DNA from: Paenibacillus albicereus
GTDB lineage: Bacteria > Bacillota > Bacilli > Paenibacillales > Paenibacillaceae
NCBI RefSeq assembly: GCF_012676905.1
Contig: NZ_CP051428.1
Coordinates: 1,636,001 to 1,700,000 of the forward strand
Length of the DNA stretch: 64,000 bases
Reading direction: 5' to 3'
The notes under the pieces were generated by a model that was given only the letters and a program-made list of their open reading frames with translations, ran no database searches and had not been told where the DNA came from. Shown here piece after piece: positions 62,310-64,000 of the stretch. Position 1 is the stretch's first letter; every line of letters starts with the position of its first letter. The position numbers and the translations under genes are program-made.

Positions 62310-63473
62310 GTGGCGAAGCAGAGAGTCGCGTTCGTGACGCCGGGATCGTTCCCGATCCCCTCGACGGGCAGCAGCTCGGTCGAGCGCGTCGTGGAAAAGA
62401 TGGTGCCGTGGCTCGCCGCCGACGTCGAGCCGGTCATCTATGGCCGCAGCGCCAAAGGACTGTCGCGGGTCGGAAAGGTAGGCGGCGTCCGCTGCGTCCG
62501 CTATCCGGCCAGGGACAAGAGCGCTTACGTGCGGGCTGTAAGTGCCTCGGCGCGCCGGCTCGGGCCGGATCTGATCGAAGTCGAGAACAGACCCGGCTAC
62601 GTGCTGACGCTAGGCCGTCGCCATCCGGGCACGCGCATCTGGCTGAACCTGCATTCGACCTCGTTCATCGGAGCGGGAGCGATTCGTCGGGACCGGCTGC
62701 GAGCGAGCTTGCGCAGGGCGGAGCGCGTCATCGTCAACAGCGAGTTCCTGCGCGACGAGGTCGTGCGCCGCGTGCCGGAGGCGGCCGCCAAGGTGCGCGT
62801 CGTGCCGATCGGCGTCGACGCGGAGCGGTTCCTGTCCCGGTGGGAGCCGGAAGGAGCGGCGAGGCGCGAGCGGCTGCGGCAGGCCCGAGGCTGGCAAGGC
62901 CGGGACGTCGTGCTGTTCATGGGGCGGGTCATCCCGCTCAAAGGGGTCCATCATCTGCTGAGCGTGCTGCCGCGCCTCGCCGCCGAGCATCCGAGCGTGC
63001 TGCTCGTCGTCGTCGGCAGCCCCTTCTACGGCTCGCACCGCACGACGCGCTACAGCAGGATGCTGCAGCGGATCGGACGCCGGCTGCGCGGGCAAGTGCA
63101 GTTCGTGCCTTACGTGCCGCATGACGCCGTGCCCGACTGGTTCCTGGCGGCGGACATCGCCGCTGTTCCTTCGGGCGCGCGCGAGGCGTTCGGCCTCGTC
63201 AACGTCGAGGCGATGGCGAGCGGCATCCCGGTCGTCGCCTCCCGCGCGGGCGGCATGCGCGAGATCATCGTCGACGGCGAGACCGGATATCTGGCCGATC
63301 CGAGGCGGCTCGAGCAGGAGCTCGGCGACCGGCTGCTCGCGCTGCTGCGCGATGCGGAGCTGCGGGAGCGGATGGGGCGCGCCAGCCGCGAGCGGGTGGA
63401 GCAGTGCTACACCTGGCAGGCGACGGCCCGGCGCTGGCTGGAGGTATGGGCGGAAGCGGCGGAGCACCCCTGA
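62310..63473 (+). CDS. Family 4 glycosyltransferase (GT-B)
   Basis: 387 residues, GTG 62310 with AAGGAG 8 bases upstream. The N-terminal GT-B domain (RVAFVTPGSFPIPSTGSSSVE) with FMGRVIPLKGVHHLL and the C-terminal nucleotide-sugar site REAFGLVNVEAMASGIPVVAS match GT4 retaining transferases such as CotSA/YtcC. Donor and acceptor are unknown; spore-coat or wall polysaccharide is plausible. Confidence 0.9.
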   Translation: MAKQRVAFVTPGSFPIPSTGSSSVERVVEKMVPWLAADVEPVIYGRSAKGLSRVGKVGGVRCVRYPARDKSAYVRAVSASARRLGPDLIEVENRPGYVLTLGRRHPGTRIWLNLHSTSFIGAGAIRRDRLRASLRRAERVIVNSEFLRDEVVRRVPEAAAKVRVVPIGVDAERFLSRWEPEGAARRERLRQARGWQGRDVVLFMGRVIPLKGVHHLLSVLPRLAAEHPSVLLVVVGSPFYGSHRTTRYSRMLQRIGRRLRGQVQFVPYVPHDAVPDWFLAADIAAVPSGAREAFGLVNVEAMASGIPVVASRAGGMREIIVDGETGYLADPRRLEQELGDRLLALLRDAELRERMGRASRERVEQCYTWQATARRWLEVWAEAAEHP

Positions 63474-63598
63474 GCGAGCGCGAAGAGGGCTGGAGGAGCC
63501 GTCGCAGTTGCGGCAGCCGACCGCAGCCGTGACGGCCGACGGCCGAGCCAAAACAGGTCGGAACGGGCTGTACCAGTACCGCATACCGCCGGCATTGC

Positions 63599-63639
63599 AA
63601 AAAAAGACCGCATCCCCTTTTTTCGGGGTTGCGGTCTTT
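63599..63639 (-). terminator. Terminator before the convergent DUF1349 gene
   Basis: Fifteen-base stem with one mismatch (63603-63617 with 63625-63639); A-run on the left becomes a U-run on the minus strand. It may also stop transcripts from the GT4 gene. Confidence 0.88.
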
Positions 63640-63667
63640 GCCGTTCCAGCCCTAGCTCGTGCAGCCG

Positions 63668-64000
63668 TCATTTCCCTGCGCGGATGTTCTTCAGCGTTCG
63701 ATGTTCAAGGGAGAAGTTCGAATAAAACCGATCTCCGCCAGATCCGGTCGGGCATTGAGGCAGCAGGCCGACCTTCACGGTCTCCTGGGCGGGCAGGGTA
63801 AAATACCGCATCATGAAAAAGTGGATGCCGTCGGTCGAATAATGAAACGCGAAGGAAGGGCCGGTGCGGGCCGCCTGCAGCCAGACGGAATTCCCCTCGA
63901 TGTCGCAGCCGTTCGCATCGTCCGAGACCGAGTTGGTGACGACGCTGACGACGGCATGCGTGCCGAAGTCCGTCAGCTCGAAGCAGGCCTTCGCCCAGAC
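63668..64000 (-). CDS. DUF1349 domain protein (5' end outside the window)
   Basis: The frame is open to the end of the window and stops at 63668-63670, so only the C-terminal 110 residues are visible. FELTDFGTHAVVSVVTNSVSDDAN, FHYSTDGIHFFMMRYFTLP and VKVGLLPQCPTGSG match the concanavalin-like DUF1349 family (YxiM/'regulation of enolase' type). Function unclear. It has no start codon in the window, so frame-based searches may miss it. Confidence 0.85.
   Translation of the reverse strand, partial: VWAKACFELTDFGTHAVVSVVTNSVSDDANGCDIEGNSVWLQAARTGPSFAFHYSTDGIHFFMMRYFTLPAQETVKVGLLPQCPTGSGGDRFYSNFSLEHRTLKNIRAGK

Overview
The window comes from a high-GC (by eye about two thirds G+C), endospore-forming, Gram-positive bacterium of the Paenibacillaceae (Paenibacillus/Cohnella-like). 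The evidence is protein content rather than any rRNA: spore-coat proteins (CotH-like, CotF-like), a Spo0E-type phosphatase, HPr kinase, MutS2 with an Smr domain, EcsA/EcsB, CheX, DUF3055, an SLH-anchored surface nucleotidase, strong AGGAGG-type ribosome binding sites and many intrinsic terminators. No rRNA, tRNA, CRISPR array, transposase or prophage was seen.

Layout. 1-9.4 kb: the 3' end of a non-ribosomal peptide synthetase cluster. It holds a truncated A-PCP-C-A-PCP-C subunit, a BtrH-like acyltransferase, a type II thioesterase and a free-standing malonyl-CoA acyltransferase, all translationally coupled by short overlaps. 9.5-13.5 kb: a CuA-motif lipoprotein, a small four-helix membrane protein, mutS2, a DUF350 membrane protein and a 24-residue membrane peptide. 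13.5-20.7 kb: a zinc-ribbon protein, an MFS transporter, a sporulation patch (CotH-like kinase, a three-module beta protein, two coat proteins), the alaR-alaT pair and a Spo0E-like protein. 20.7-21.87 kb: a gene-free, repeat-rich stretch. 21.87-28.1 kb: cobalamin adenosyltransferase, RluA-type pseudouridine synthase, Spx/ArsC-like protein, aminotransferase, 5'-3' exonuclease, a hypothetical protein, GNAT and HprK.

28.2-33.1 kb is the most striking locus: one 1604-residue protein carrying 133 consecutive decapeptide units in perfect phase, half of them homogenised into 30-residue super-repeats, with a coiled-coil/globular C-terminus. 33.2-44.3 kb: DUF445, two small minus-strand genes, an HRDC protein preceded by an orphan terminator (possible attenuator), CheX, an SDR, a YfmL-like DEAD-box helicase, EcsA-EcsB, an aminotransferase and a divergent AraC regulator. 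44.3-57.4 kb: a 2817-residue cyclic beta-1,2-glucan synthase-like enzyme, an AT-rich promoter island, and a 1454-residue double nucleotidase with three SLH domains. 57.4-64 kb: an inverted-repeat module, a PNPOx-family protein divergent from a MocR-type regulator whose PLP lysine is replaced by arginine, phosphatidylserine decarboxylase, a TspO-like protein, a GT4 glycosyltransferase and the 3' part of a DUF1349 gene.

Most of the window is core chromosome. The accessory or less understood parts are the NRPS end, the repeat protein, the two repeat-rich intergenic regions and the altered MocR regulator. All function calls rest on motifs read by eye; no database search was possible.
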